Notes under the pieces: model-generated
Database searches by the model: none
Told to the model about the DNA's origin: nothing
The model's input: the letters and a program-made list of their open reading frames with translations, nothing else
Assembly: GCA_024291935.2 (NCBI GenBank)
Contig: CM044307.1
Location: 94,803,461-94,867,460 of the forward strand
Source of the DNA: Okapia johnstoni
Lineage: Eukaryota > Chordata > Mammalia > Artiodactyla > Giraffidae
Direction: 5' to 3'
Length of the DNA stretch: 64,000 nucleotides
Made by a program: the position numbers and the translations under genes
Shown here: positions 36,601 to 46,606 of the stretch, in pieces
How positions within the stretch are numbered: position 1 is the first letter of the stretch
Layout of the letters: each line of letters starts with the position of its first letter

Positions 36601-36861
36601 ATGCCATGTAGGGCCACCCAAGATGGACGGGTCATGGTGGAGAGTTCAGACAAAACATAGTCCACTGGAGAAGGGAATGGAAAACCATTTCAGTATTCTT
36701 GCCTTGAGAACACCATGAACAGTATGAAAAGGCAAAAAGATAGGACACTGAAAGATAAACTTCCCAGGTCAGTAGGTGCCAAATATGCTACTGGAGATCA
36801 GTGGAGAAATAACTCCAGAAAGACTGAAGAGACAGAGTCAAAGCAAAAACAACACTGAGTT

Positions 36862-39513
36862 GTGGATGTGACTGGTAATGAAATTAAAGTCCGATTCTGT
36901 AAAGAGCAATATCGCATAGGAACCTGGAATGTTAGGTCCATGAATCAAGGTAAATTGGAAGTGGTCAAGCAGGAGAAGGCAAGAGTGAACATCAACATGT
37001 TAGAAATCAGCGAACTAAAATGGACTGAAATGGGTGAATTTAACTCAGATGACCATTATATCTACTACTGTGGGCAGGAATCCCTTAGAAGAAATGGAGT
37101 AGTCACCATAGTCAAGAAAAGAGTCTGAAATGCAGTACTTGGATGCAATCTCAAAAACATCAGAATGATCTCTGTTCATTTCCAAGGCAAACCATTCAAT
37201 ATCATGGTAATCCAAGTCTATGCCCTGACCAGTAATGCTGGAGAAGCTGAAGTTGAATGGGTCTATGAAGACCTACAAGACCTTCTAGAACTAACACCCA
37301 AAAAAGATGTCCTTTTCATTATAGGGGACTGGAATGAAAAAGTAGGAAGTCAAGAAATACCTGGAGTAACAAGGCAAATTTAGCCTTGGAGTACAGAATG
37401 AAGCAGGGAAAAGGCTAATAGAGTTTGCCAAGAGAAAGCAGTGGTCATAGCAAACACCCTCTTCCAACAACACAGGAGAAGACTCTGAACATGGACGTCA
37501 CCAGATGGCCAATACTAAAACCAGATTAATTGTATTCCTTGCAGTCAAAGATGGAGAAGCTCTATATAGTCAGCAAAAACAAGACCAGGAGCTGACTATG
37601 GCTCAGATCATGAACTTCTTATTGCCAAATTTGGACTTCAACTGAAAAAAGTTGGGAAAAAGCACTAGGCCATTCAGGTATGAGCTAAATCAAATCCGTT
37701 ACAATTATACAGTGGAAGTGAGAAACAGACTCAAGGGATTAGATCTGATAGACAGAGTGCCTGAAGAACTATGGACAGAGGTTCATGACATTGTACAGGA
37801 GGCAGTGATCAAGACAATCCTTAAGAAAAATAAATGCAAAAAGGCAAAATGGTTTTCTGAGGAGGTCTTATAAATAGCTGTGAAAAGAAGAGAAGCTACA
37901 GGAAAAGGATAAAAGGAAAGATATACCCATTTGAATGCAGAGTTCCAAAGAATAACAAAGAAAGATACGAAAGCCTTCCTCAATGATCATTGCAAAGAAT
38001 AGAGGAAAACAATAGAATAGGAAAAACTAGAGATCTCGTCAAGAAAATTAGAGATACCAAGGGAATATTTCATGCAAAGATGGGCACAATAAAGGACAGA
38101 AATGGTATGGACCTAACAGAAGCAGAAGATATTAAGAAGAGGTGGCAAGAATTCACAGAAGAACTGTACAAAAAAGATCTTCACAATCCAGATAATCACG
38201 ATGGTGTGATCACTCACCTAGAGCCAGACATCCTGGAATGTGAAGTCAAGTGGGCCTTAGAAAGCATCACTATGACCAAAGCTAGTGGAGGTGATGGAAT
38301 TCCAGTTGAACTATTTCAAATCCTAAAAGATGATGCTGTGAAAGTGCTGCACTCAATATGCCAGCAAATCTCGAAAATTCAGCAGTGGTCACAAGACTGG
38401 AAAAGGTTAGTTTTCATTCCTATCCCAAAGAAAGGCAATGCCAAAGAATGATCAAACTACCTCACAACTGCACTCATCTCACACACTAGTAAAGTAATGT
38501 TCAAAAATCTCCAAGCCAGGCTTCAACAGTACATGAACCATGAAATTCCAGATGTTCAAGCTGGTTTTAGAAAAGCCAGAGGATCCAGAGATCAAATTGC
38601 CAACGTTCACTGGATCATCAAAAAAGCAAGAGAGTTCCAGAGAAACATCTACTTCTGCTTTATTGACTATGCTAAAGCCTTTGACTGTGTGGATCACAAT
38701 AAACTGTGGAAAATTCAGAAAGACGAGAATACCAGACCACCTACCCTGCGTCCTGAGAAATCTGTATGCAGGTCAAGAAGCAACAGTTAGAACTGGACAT
38801 GGAACAACAGACTGGTTCCAAATAGGAAAAGGAGTATGTCAAGGCTGATATTGTCACCCTGTTTATGTAACTTACGTACAGAGTACATCATGAGAAACTT
38901 TGGGCTGGATGAAGCACAAGCTTGCCAGGAGAAATATCAATAACCTCATATATGCAGGTGATACCACACTTATGGCAGAAATCGAAGAAGAACTAAAGAG
39001 CCTCTTGATGATCCTGAAAGAGGAGAGTGAAAAAGGTGGCTTAAAACTCAACATTCAGAAAAGTAAGATCATGGCATCTGGTCCCATCACTTCATAGCAA
39101 ATAGATGGGGAAACAATGGAAACAGTGAGAAACTTTACTTTCTTGGTCTCCAAAATCACTACAGATGGAGACTGCAGCCATAATATTAAAAGACACTTGC
39201 TCCTTGGAAGAACAATTATGACCAACCTAGCCAGAATATTAAAAAGTTGAGACATTATGTTGCCAACAAAGGTCCATCTATTCAAAGCTATGGTTTTTCC
39301 AGTAGTCATGTATGGATGTGAGAGTTGGACTATAAAGAAAGACGAGAGCCAAAGAAAGATGCTTTTGAACTGTGGTGTTGGAGAAGACTCTTGAGAGTCT
39401 CTTGGACTGCAAGGAGATCCAACCACTCCATCCTAAAGGAAATTAGTCACGAATATTCATTGGAGGGACTGATTCTGAGGCCAAAACTCCAATACTTTGG
39501 CCACCTGATGTGA
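36862..39513 (+). pseudogene. BovB endonuclease/reverse transcriptase remnant, copy H
   Basis: The order of domains is complete but the frame changes repeatedly. Endonuclease pieces are 36862-37128 (IGTWNVRSMNQGKLEVVKQE, ELKWTEMGEF) and 37165-37383 (NIMVIQVYALTSNAGE, LFIIGDWNEKVGSQ). Linker pieces are 37652-37873 and 37990-38451, the latter ending at KKGNAKE* where TGC has become TGA. RT pieces are 38497-38790 (FIDYAKAFDCVDHNKLW) and 38540-38848 (GVCQG then TGA after a base loss). In motif C the box reads YAGD at 38951-38962 instead of YADD. The C-terminal part is in frame at 39325-39513 (FELWCWRRLLRVSWTARRSN). Non-functional. Confidence 0.9.
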
Positions 39514-39730
39514 AGAATTGACTCATTTGAAAAGACTGTGATACTGGGAAAGATTGAGGGCAGGAGGAGAAGGGAACAACAGAGGATAAGATGGTTGGAC
39601 AGCATCACTGACTCAATGGACATGAGTTTGAGTCAACTTCAGGAGTTGGTGTTGGACAGGGAGGCCTGATATGCTGCAGTCCATGGGGTCATACAGAGTT
39701 GGACTTGACTGAGCAACTTAACTGATGTTA

Positions 39731-39737
39731 TATCTAA
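39731..39737. repeat. candidate BovB target-site duplication, right
   Basis: TATCTAA following the BovB 3' end; partner of 36029-36035. Confidence 0.6.
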
Positions 39738-39929
39738 AGCGAAAATCACCATAGGTGAGTCAGGACCTGTTTTTGAGCAGAAAATAAGCTTGTAATTTGT
39801 TTACTTTTGAAATTGAGGGCTCTTTATTTTTGTACCAAAATTTATGTCATTCAAAGTAATTCATGGACATAAAAAATAATCACTTTATTGTTTTCTTACT
39901 GCTACTTGAGAAAAACTTAGCCACCTGAC

Positions 39930-40345
39930 CCACATTTATTATCTCACAATTTCTGTGGCTTAGGAATCCAGGCACAGATTAACTAGGTCCTCTGCTCAGT
40001 GTCTCCCAAAGGCCATGACTGAATTATTTATCTATACTCTCATCTGAAAGCTTGACTGGGAAATAATCTACCTGAAAATTTCTCCAAGTTGGTGGAATTT
40101 GCTTCCTTACAGCTGCATCATTAGAGACTCTGGCTTTTCGCTGGTTGTAGCCTGAGGGCCTCCCTTGAGTCCTGTAGGTTGCACAGAGTACCTTGCCAGA
40201 TAGACCTCAACACAGCCCCTTAGTTCATCAGACCGACAAGGAGAGTCTTATAGTCTTTGATTTCTTTTAAGAGCTTTTAACTGATTACATCACTTTTCTA
40301 AGGGGATTCACCTGAGTAACTCAGGCCATAGAGAACTTGCTTTTT
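39930..40345. repeat. ancient interspersed repeat, LTR-like, family not assigned
   Basis: The stretch with ATTATCTCACAATTTCTGTGG, GGAATCCAGGCACAGATTA, CTGAAAGCTTGACTGGG and GTGACTT/CCTTGCCAGATAGACC-like segments resembles a repeat found widely in mammalian genomes. I cannot name the family with confidence. No coding potential. Confidence 0.5.
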
Positions 40346-40729
40346 CTCTATTAAGTAAAAATAAACTTGGACCTTCATTACAGCTTCAGAATTTCTTCAT
40401 GTCTATCCTCTCCTGTTGGCTGGTAGTAAGTCCCTAAAATTGGGAGGAAGCATGACACGGGGCATGAACACTAAGTCACAGAAATCGTGGAGAACATATT
40501 AGAACTCTGCTTACCATAACCATTAAAAAAAAACCTTAAAATTGTAAATAAAAAATACAATTAAGTAGAAACGCAATGCTGTTAGAGTTTGTAAGTGTAT
40601 AATTTGCATATTTCTGTAGCTGGAATTGAAAGTCAAGTGAAAGTCAAGCATGGAGAGAAGAAAAATTTTTTTTGATTAGTAAATTGAATAGAAATAAGTT
40701 TTAAGTATTGTACAGAATAAAGGTCAAAT

Positions 40730-41560
40730 ATAACTTTGGGGTTTCTGTATTAAAACCTGGTTGGATAATGTTACTGAGTTGGAAATAATGGAGAAAGGCA
40801 GGGTTTGGGTGTTTTGAATATACTGAGTCTGAGTTGCTTTTGAGAACTTTTAAGTAGAGAGTCTAGGAAGCATGAATTTAATAGGTGGTTATAGCTTAAT
40901 GGAGAGGTCTAAAGTAGAAGTATAAATTTGGGGGTTCTCAGCGTAAAGTTATAAGGTTGAAGGAGATTGCATAGCATCGTGAGAAGAGGAATAGCCTATG
41001 ATGTAACCTTAAGAAATTTTAACATTTAAGGCTGAGGCAAAAGAGAATAAACCTACAAATGAGATGTTACAGGTGTAAGAAGGAAATAAAAGCACTAAGT
41101 CATAACACACATATGACTTCAAGATAGAAGAAGGTATCAACAATACCGAATGCTGCTTAGAGATCAAGGAAAATGAAGAGTAATAAATATTCATTAGCTT
41201 TATTGATCCAAAAGGGTCTGATGAATTTATAAGATCAATTTTGGTCAAATAATGGGGCTAGAAGATAGATTGACATACTTGATACAGGAGTAAGTCAGAG
41301 AGTAGCTGGCTGTGACATTTAAACAGAGTGTAGAAGCTTTTGGGGCTTGATATTCAAGTGAATTTTTCTTTTCTTTTTCTTTCCATACCAAAGATTTGGA
41401 AAGTAATAACCTGGGGTCCTAGCAGCTTGATGATCATAGAAGTTATAAATAATTTGGGTTATGGTAAACTAACAAAGTTCAGGGTCATCAAAGTTCAAGC
41501 AAGTAACATGGACTAGGCAGAGAACCAAAGCAACCGTTTTTGTGGGAGCAAGATTAAGAT
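40730..41560. repeat. ancient mammal-wide repeat-like region, family not assigned
   Basis: Segments such as TATACTGAGTCTGAGTTGC, AATTTGGGGGTTCTCAGCG and GAATGCTGCTTAGAGATCAAGG occur in the order I remember from an old dispersed repeat in other mammals. The match is eroded and could be mistaken. Confidence 0.45.
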
Positions 41561-41805
41561 TGTCAAAGTAAATACACCAGTGATTGCAGCATGGAGGAAA
41601 CCTCTATGTGTGCAAAGAGTAGGCTTTTCATTAATAACTTCAGAGAATTTTCCAGTTTTTCTGTACTTATAAGAAGAGATCCTTTCAAGATAATATAACT
41701 AACATTTAATCTAATAAAACATTCACTATGTACCAGGAAGCATCCTTAAAATTTTTTATTATACTTTTATTTTCTTTAACTGAACCATCTATGCCTAGAA
41801 TTAGA

Positions 41806-41870
41806 TTGCTGCTGCTGCTAAGTCGCTTCAGTGGTGTCCGGCTCAGTGCGACCCCATAGACGGCAGCCCA
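41806..41870 (-). mobile_element. Bov-A2/Bov-tA SINE end (antisense fragment)
   Basis: A (GCT)4 run followed by AAGTCGCTTCAGTGGTGTCC and GCGACCCCATAGACGGCAGCC is the reverse complement of a SINE 3' end with an AGC-type tail. It breaks off at 41870; a 75-base stretch of other sequence separates it from the next SINE. Confidence 0.85.
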
Positions 41871-41945
41871 TTATAAACATGGACCACAACAGGCTTCTGT
41901 TATTACTTTTTGCATGTATTTATTTTCGCTGGGCTGTAGGGAATG

Positions 41946-42150
41946 GGTTCCAGATTCTCCAGTGGCTCAGTGATAAAGAAACTGCACGCAATGCAGGAGC
42001 TGCAGGAGACATGGGTTCGATCCCCCTGGAGGAAGGCATGGCAAACCACTCCAGTATTCCTGCCTGGAGAATCTCCTGGTCAGAAGAGGCTGGCAGGCTA
42101 TAGTCTACGGGGTCGCAAAGAGTCGGATACGACTGAAGCGACTTAGCACG
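41946..42150 (+). mobile_element. Bov-tA SINE (sense)
   Basis: Degraded head GGTTCCAGATTCTCCAGTGGCTCAG, GAGACATGGGTTCGATCCCC box-B-like region, and tail GTCGCAAAGAGTCGGATACGAC followed by TGAAGCGACTTAGCACGC. It lies at the 3' side of the NOP56 pseudogene. Confidence 0.9.
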
Positions 42151-42213
42151 CACCTTCGCAGGGCATGGGTTAAGAAATATCTCTGCAAGCTACCCATTAG
42201 GGACATGTCCATT

Positions 42214-42856
42214 CTAATTTTCCTGGGATAGTTTTCGGAGCTTTTTCTTCTTGGGTCCACTGCTCCTGCTTGCAGCAACCTCTTTAGGTCCACTGCTGAG
42301 TGGCTCCTCCTCGGAAGAGCATTTCCTCTTTTTCTTGGGGGTGCTCTTGTTTCCTGACTCTTCAGTGTCACTGACTGGTTCCACTTTGAGCAAAAATTTG
42401 TTCCTTTTGGAAGGACTTCCACTGCCAGCTGTCTCTTCAAGATCACCACTAACCAGCTCCTTCTTGAAAAAAGATTTCTTTTTCTTGGTCTTGGAGAAGG
42501 AGACCGATGAGTCTTCCATTCCATTCTCCTGAGGAGCCTCCTGGGGGTTTTGCTTTTTCTTCTTTTGGGGTATTTCACTCGTCTCCTCACATTCCTCCAG
42601 GGTACCACTGCTGTTTCCTGAAGATGCCAAGACAATCACGGCCATTTTTTTTCTTCTTCTTCTTCAAGTATTTTTTCTCTTGTTTCTCCAGCTTCCTAGA
42701 AATCTCAGCAGCCACTTCTCCTGCCCAAACCTTTGCCTCATTCATGACATCCAGATTCTTTCATGAAATCTCTCCAGTTTCATAGCAGGACAGCAGCTTC
42801 TCAACTTGTTATTGGAGCTTCTCCCCCAATACACTGGTGAATACCTCAAAAAAACA
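42214..42856 (-). pseudogene. NOP56: processed pseudogene of nucleolar protein NOP56 (C-terminal part)
   Basis: NOP56 is a core protein of box C/D snoRNPs that guide rRNA 2'-O-methylation. On the minus strand 42645-42214 encodes 143 residues that I recognise as its lysine-rich C-terminal tail: LASSGNSSGTLEECEE, KKKKQNPQEAPQENGMEDSS, SFSKTKKKKSFFKKEL, DLEETAGS, then repeated KKKRKCSSEEE and KKKKLRKLSQEN motifs before the stop at 42214-42216. Upstream, 42856-42646 continues with YETGEIS, KNLDVMNEAK and RKLEKQEKKYLKKKKKK, but with in-frame stops at 42809-42811 and 42761-42763 and a frame break in the poly-T/CTT run near 42646-42665. Lack of introns and 5' truncation fit an L1-made retrocopy. No poly(A) tail is visible at the 3' end, where a SINE lies close by. 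Confidence 0.88.
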
Positions 42857-43389
42857 ATTTGTGAGGCAATACTGCATTCATTTTGCAAATATTGGGTGAT
42901 GTGGTCTTTGTTCTTGGCAACTGCTGCTATTTTATTTTGACTTATTTTATAGCCCTGTGATTATGTAGTTTTCCTATTCTACCTCTGGCAGGGTGGGTAC
43001 ATTTAATTTCGAGGTGAAGAGTTAGCCAGCTCATTCATTTCAAACTCATAAACCACATTTTCTAAAAGACTTTACCAATGATGAAGCTAATATACTTATT
43101 TTTATCTGTCTGATTTCTGTATTTATTTCCTAATTAGTTCTTAATTCATGAAGAAATGAGGAGCTTTACATATGAACTTCACAAATTACATGTAGAACAT
43201 GTCACTTCTGATAGTACCTTGAGAGAGCAGTTCTTGTTTCTTAGCTATGTCATCCATGTAATTTACCATCCACACCTGGATGCTTAAGAATAAAATGACA
43301 CACTATCAATAATTAACCAACATTTCTAGAATATTGCATCAGGTAGCTTTGCTACATAAAGACAAATTATATGGCTTGAATCAACACTG
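42857..43389. other. intergenic DNA, nothing assigned
   Basis: AT-rich spacer upstream of the NOP56 retrocopy; I see no gene or named repeat. Confidence 0.5.
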
Positions 43390-43750
43390 ATGCATCATTC
43401 TCTGTGGGTTGGCCAAATGGTTCTCCCAGCTTCAGCAGTTTTCCTAGTCTGGAAAAAGTAGCCCACATTTATGTGTCTAAGCAGATGTGGACAGGCCTCC
43501 CTTGGTTGGCACTCCTCTGCTCAATGTGGTCTCATCCTCCAGTAGGATATACCAGCCATTTTCACAGGACAGTCCCAGGTTTCAGAGGAGCAAGAGAGGA
43601 CAAGTCCTAAAGCATAAGCACTTTTCAAGTCTGCTTCTTTTCCAGGTCTCACCAGTCAAAACAAGTCACACAACCAAACCCAGTGTTCATCAGTTACAAC
43701 CTACCAGAGCTAGCCTCAGTTGTCTCCTGGAGGTGTACCTGGTATGTTGA
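43390..43750 (-). repeat. ancient LTR-like repeat (antisense), family not assigned
   Basis: On the minus strand CTACTGGAGGATGAGACCACA, GAGCAGAGGAGTGCC and ACTTGTTTTGACTGGTGAGACC follow a dispersed mammalian LTR-like repeat that I remember only in outline. The overlapping plus-strand frames 43404-43610 and 43487-43750 show no protein features. Confidence 0.45.
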
Positions 43751-44469
43751 AAGATGAAGCCCCTACACTACATATAGCTTATTCAATTGAATAGAAGCAT
43801 GAATCATTTCCTTTGATTAGAAATAAAACTGAAAGTTTCCATCCTGGGGTATTTATATCACAGTCAACAAACTTGTGCTCAAGGAATTTCACATTTTTTG
43901 GGTTTAAATAAGTTAGATTAATTTTGTTTCACAACCTACCTCTTAACAGACTGGCAGAAATTTGCAAACTCATGATACTCTAACTTCCTCTTGTACTGAT
44001 GTGTGAAATTGTTGGAATTTCACAAAGTACAGGTTATTTGGGAAAGTCCTTTGCTAGCTCAGTGTGGTTATCACTGAGATAGACAAACAATGTCTCCTGG
44101 CATGGGTCCCTGAGGTTTACTCATTCTGATGTTTTCATACAAGTTTGGGGCACAGGAAATTGTATGATTTTGGTAACCTTGGCTTATGGTTGTGCCCCTT
44201 CTCTCTTGGATGCATTATTTGGTCATTTATTCTCTAAAATGTTGCTCCCTGCCTTGGATAGCTGCCACAATCAAAGAACAAAATGCTGTTTCTTCTGAAA
44301 ATATTGAACTTTTTACACTTTCCAGCTCAGAGGAATTTAAGATCTGTTTCTGGTCTGCAGAAAATATCTCTATTCAAACTCTGTTCTCTCCAATAGCTTT
44401 AGCATTTCCTGGTGGAGGTGAAAGTAAAGTCTTTATGTTTTTCAATGTGTTAGCTGAGCAATTTACTTT
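43751..44469. other. intergenic DNA, nothing assigned
   Basis: No recognisable gene or repeat. The 98-codon frame 44186-44482 has no features I can assign. Confidence 0.45.
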
Positions 44470-44740
44470 TATTTTATTTTAATTTATTGTGGAAAGAACA
44501 CTTAACATGACATCCACCCTCTTAAACGTATAAGTGTACAATATATTACGATTGACAAAAGGAATAATATTTTACAGCAGATCTATAGAATCTATCTATC
44601 TTGCTTTATTGAAAATTTATGCCTGCTGATTAGTCATTTCCCATTTCCTGCTTCCCGTTAGCTTCTGGCAGCCATCACTGCACTCTGATTATATGAATTT
44701 GATTATTTTAGATAAGTCATATAAGTGGAATCATGCACTA
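44470..44740 (-). mobile_element. L1M-like 3' region fragment (probable, antisense)
   Basis: TAAACGTATAAGTGTACAATAT, CATCACTGCACTCTGATTATATGAATTTGATTATTTTAG and CATATAAGTGGAATCATGCA resemble a common old L1 3' region found in other mammals. Orientation and subfamily are uncertain. Confidence 0.5.
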
Positions 44741-44922
44741 TTGGCCCTCCTTACCTATTTTCTAACTCTTCAGAAATCCTTTGGGTCTGATCGTTGTCAG
44801 AACAAGCTCTCTAGTTTTCTTATACACACTTTGGATTCACTATTATTTTCTACTAAATGCACATTTGTTTACATGTGCCCAAAATTGTTTCTCTTGCTGC
44901 AAACAATGACCCTAATTGACTA

Positions 44923-45538
44923 TTGCTACAGGTTGAACTGGGTCCCCCAAAATTCATGTCTTGGAGTCCTAATTTTCAGTACTTTGGAATGTGACTTTAT
45001 TTGTAGATAGAGCCAGCCTATAAGGAGGTACTTATGTTAAAATGAGGCAATATGATGGACTTTAATTCAACCTGAATGGTGTCCTTATAAGAAGAGGAAA
45101 TTTTTACACACACTGAGATATCAGAAATGCTTATGCACAAAGGAAAGGCCAATGTAAGGTCACGGCGAGAAGGTGACTTTGCAAGTCAAAGAGAAAAACC
45201 TTAAGATAAACCAAACCTGCAGACACCTTGATCTTAGATTTCTAGGCTCTGAACTGAAATGAAATAAATTTCTATTGTTTGACCCATCCAGGTGGTACAG
45301 TTGGTAAAGAATCCGCCTGTCAGTTTAGGAGACACAGATTCAATCCCTGGGTCAGAAGATCCCCTGGAGGAAGAAATGGCAACCCATTCCAGTATTATTG
45401 CCTGGAGAATCCCATGGACAGAGGAGCCTGGTGAGCTATAGTCCATGGGGTTGCAGAGTCAGACACAACTGAGCGATTGAACACACGATAACATCCAGCC
45501 TCTTGTATTTTGTTATGGCAGCCCTAGCATATTAAAAC
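44923..45538 (+). mobile_element. MLT1-type MaLR LTR (sense), split by a SINE
   Basis: Begins TGCTACAGGTTGAACTGGGTCCCCC with AAAATTCATGTC, continues with GTGTCCTTATAAGAAGAGG, CACCTTGATCTTAGATTTCTAG and AATAAATTTCTATTGTTTGAC. After the SINE it ends TTGTATTTTGTTATGGCAGCCCTAGC. This is the layout of a mammal-wide MLT1 long terminal repeat. No internal or coding sequence is attached. Confidence 0.78.
45281..45488 (+). mobile_element. Bov-tA SINE (sense) inside the MLT1 LTR
   Basis: Degraded head CCATCCAGGTGGTACAG, TTCAATCCCTGGGTCAGAAG, GGACAGAGGAGCCTGGTGAG and tail GTCAGACACAACTGAGCGA. It separates the LTR's TCTATTGTTT from its TTGTATTTTGTTATGGC end. Confidence 0.9.
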
Positions 45539-45673
45539 AATTGTAATAGAAATTTGTGTAACAGAACATAATAATGTATTAATCTCCTTGGTATGTTTTG
45601 GTTTAGATCAGAAAGATACATTGGTACATAACCTGTTGGAGAAAAAGTTCGTGAGGAAAGATATAAGAGTAAT

Positions 45674-45878
45674 GTGCTCAGCTGCTTCATTCATGTCTGT
45701 CTCGTTGGGACCCCATGAACTGTAGCCCACCACTTTCCTCTGTCCATGAGATTTTCCCAGCAAGAATACTAGAGTGGGTTGCCATGCCCTTCTCCAGGGG
45801 ATCTTCCCAAATCCAGGATCCAACCTGCCCCTGCATTGCAGACAGATTCTCTGCTGTTGAGCCACCAGAGAAACACAT
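45674..45878 (-). mobile_element. Bov-tA SINE (antisense)
   Basis: The plus strand reads CAGCTGCTTCATTCATGTCTG through GGGTTGCCATGCCCTTCTCC to GTTGAGCCACCAGAG, the reverse complement of Bov-tA. The minus-strand frames 45608-45889 and 45687-45878 are read-through of this SINE. Confidence 0.92.
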
Positions 45879-46378
45879 AGGAGTAACACAATTGGTGAAA
45901 ATAAACTAAAAAAAAAAGGCAGTTATAAAAGAACTAAAATTATTTTTTAGTGAAAACCCATATAGTAAATTCAGAAGGAGAAAATGACAAAGGTGTGAAT
46001 GCTGCATTCAACCTTGGGGGCATAATCCGATAGTGTCATGAATTGTCTGTTTACTTCCCTTTGGACAAAATTTTATAGACTTCAGAGAGGTGGCCATGTG
46101 CTGAACTAATCCTCAATGATATCTATTATTAAGGAAGAGAAGAATTTTTTTTGTGTGCACTACACATAGTAGAGATTGTTATTCAACATATTTTTGGTTC
46201 TGATTCAGAGCATGAAGAAAATACTACCAAAGTTGTTTGAAAATAAAAAGCAAAGAAAACGCATACTCAATGCATTCAGGTGAAAAACACAACAAATCCA
46301 GGATTAGAAACACAGAACTCCAGGAAATACAAAAAATAAGAACTCCAGGATTAGACAGCTACTTTAGTTAACATAAAA
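45879..46378. other. intergenic DNA, nothing assigned
   Basis: AT-rich spacer between two antisense SINEs. At its right end lies AACATAAAA (46370-46378), the left target-site copy of the following SINE. Confidence 0.5.
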
Positions 46379-46597
46379 GAAAGAAAGAAAGTCAGAAAGC
46401 CGCTCAGTCGTGTCCGTCTCTTTGCGACCCCATGGACTGTAGCCTACCAGCCTCTTCCGTCCATGGAATTCTCCAGGCAAGAATACTGGAGTGGGTTGCC
46501 ATTTCCTTCTCCAGGGGATCTTCCTGACCCAGGGATCGAACCCAGGTCTCCCGCACTGCAGGTAGACACTTTACCCTCTGAGCCACTAGGGAAGCCA
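46379..46597 (-). mobile_element. Bov-tA SINE (antisense) with target-site duplication
   Basis: A well-preserved copy, including GACCCAGGGATCGAACCCAGG and a (TTTC)n-type tail on the minus strand. AACATAAAA occurs at 46370-46378 and 46598-46606. The high match to the family pattern suggests a relatively recent insertion. Confidence 0.95.
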
Positions 46598-46606
46598 AAC
46601 ATAAAA

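Larger units (their letters stand above)
36036..39730 (+). mobile_element. BovB copy H, essentially full length
   Basis: 3.7 kb from a GC-rich leader (36036-36600, which I recall as the BovB 5' region, including GTTTGGCCTCAAGTCAAATA and GGGCCACCCAAGATGGACGG) through endonuclease and RT to the 3' terminus near 39725. TATCTAA flanks both ends (36029-36035 and 39731-39737). The leader has far more CpG than its surroundings, as expected of a promoter-bearing 5' end. Many frameshifts and stops make it inactive. Confidence 0.9.

Noticed and set aside
42105..42635. 176-codon minus-strand frame rich in Arg and Lys
   Set aside because: It is an off-frame reading of the NOP56 retropseudogene running into the adjacent SINE; the NOP56 match is in the neighbouring frame 42214-42645.
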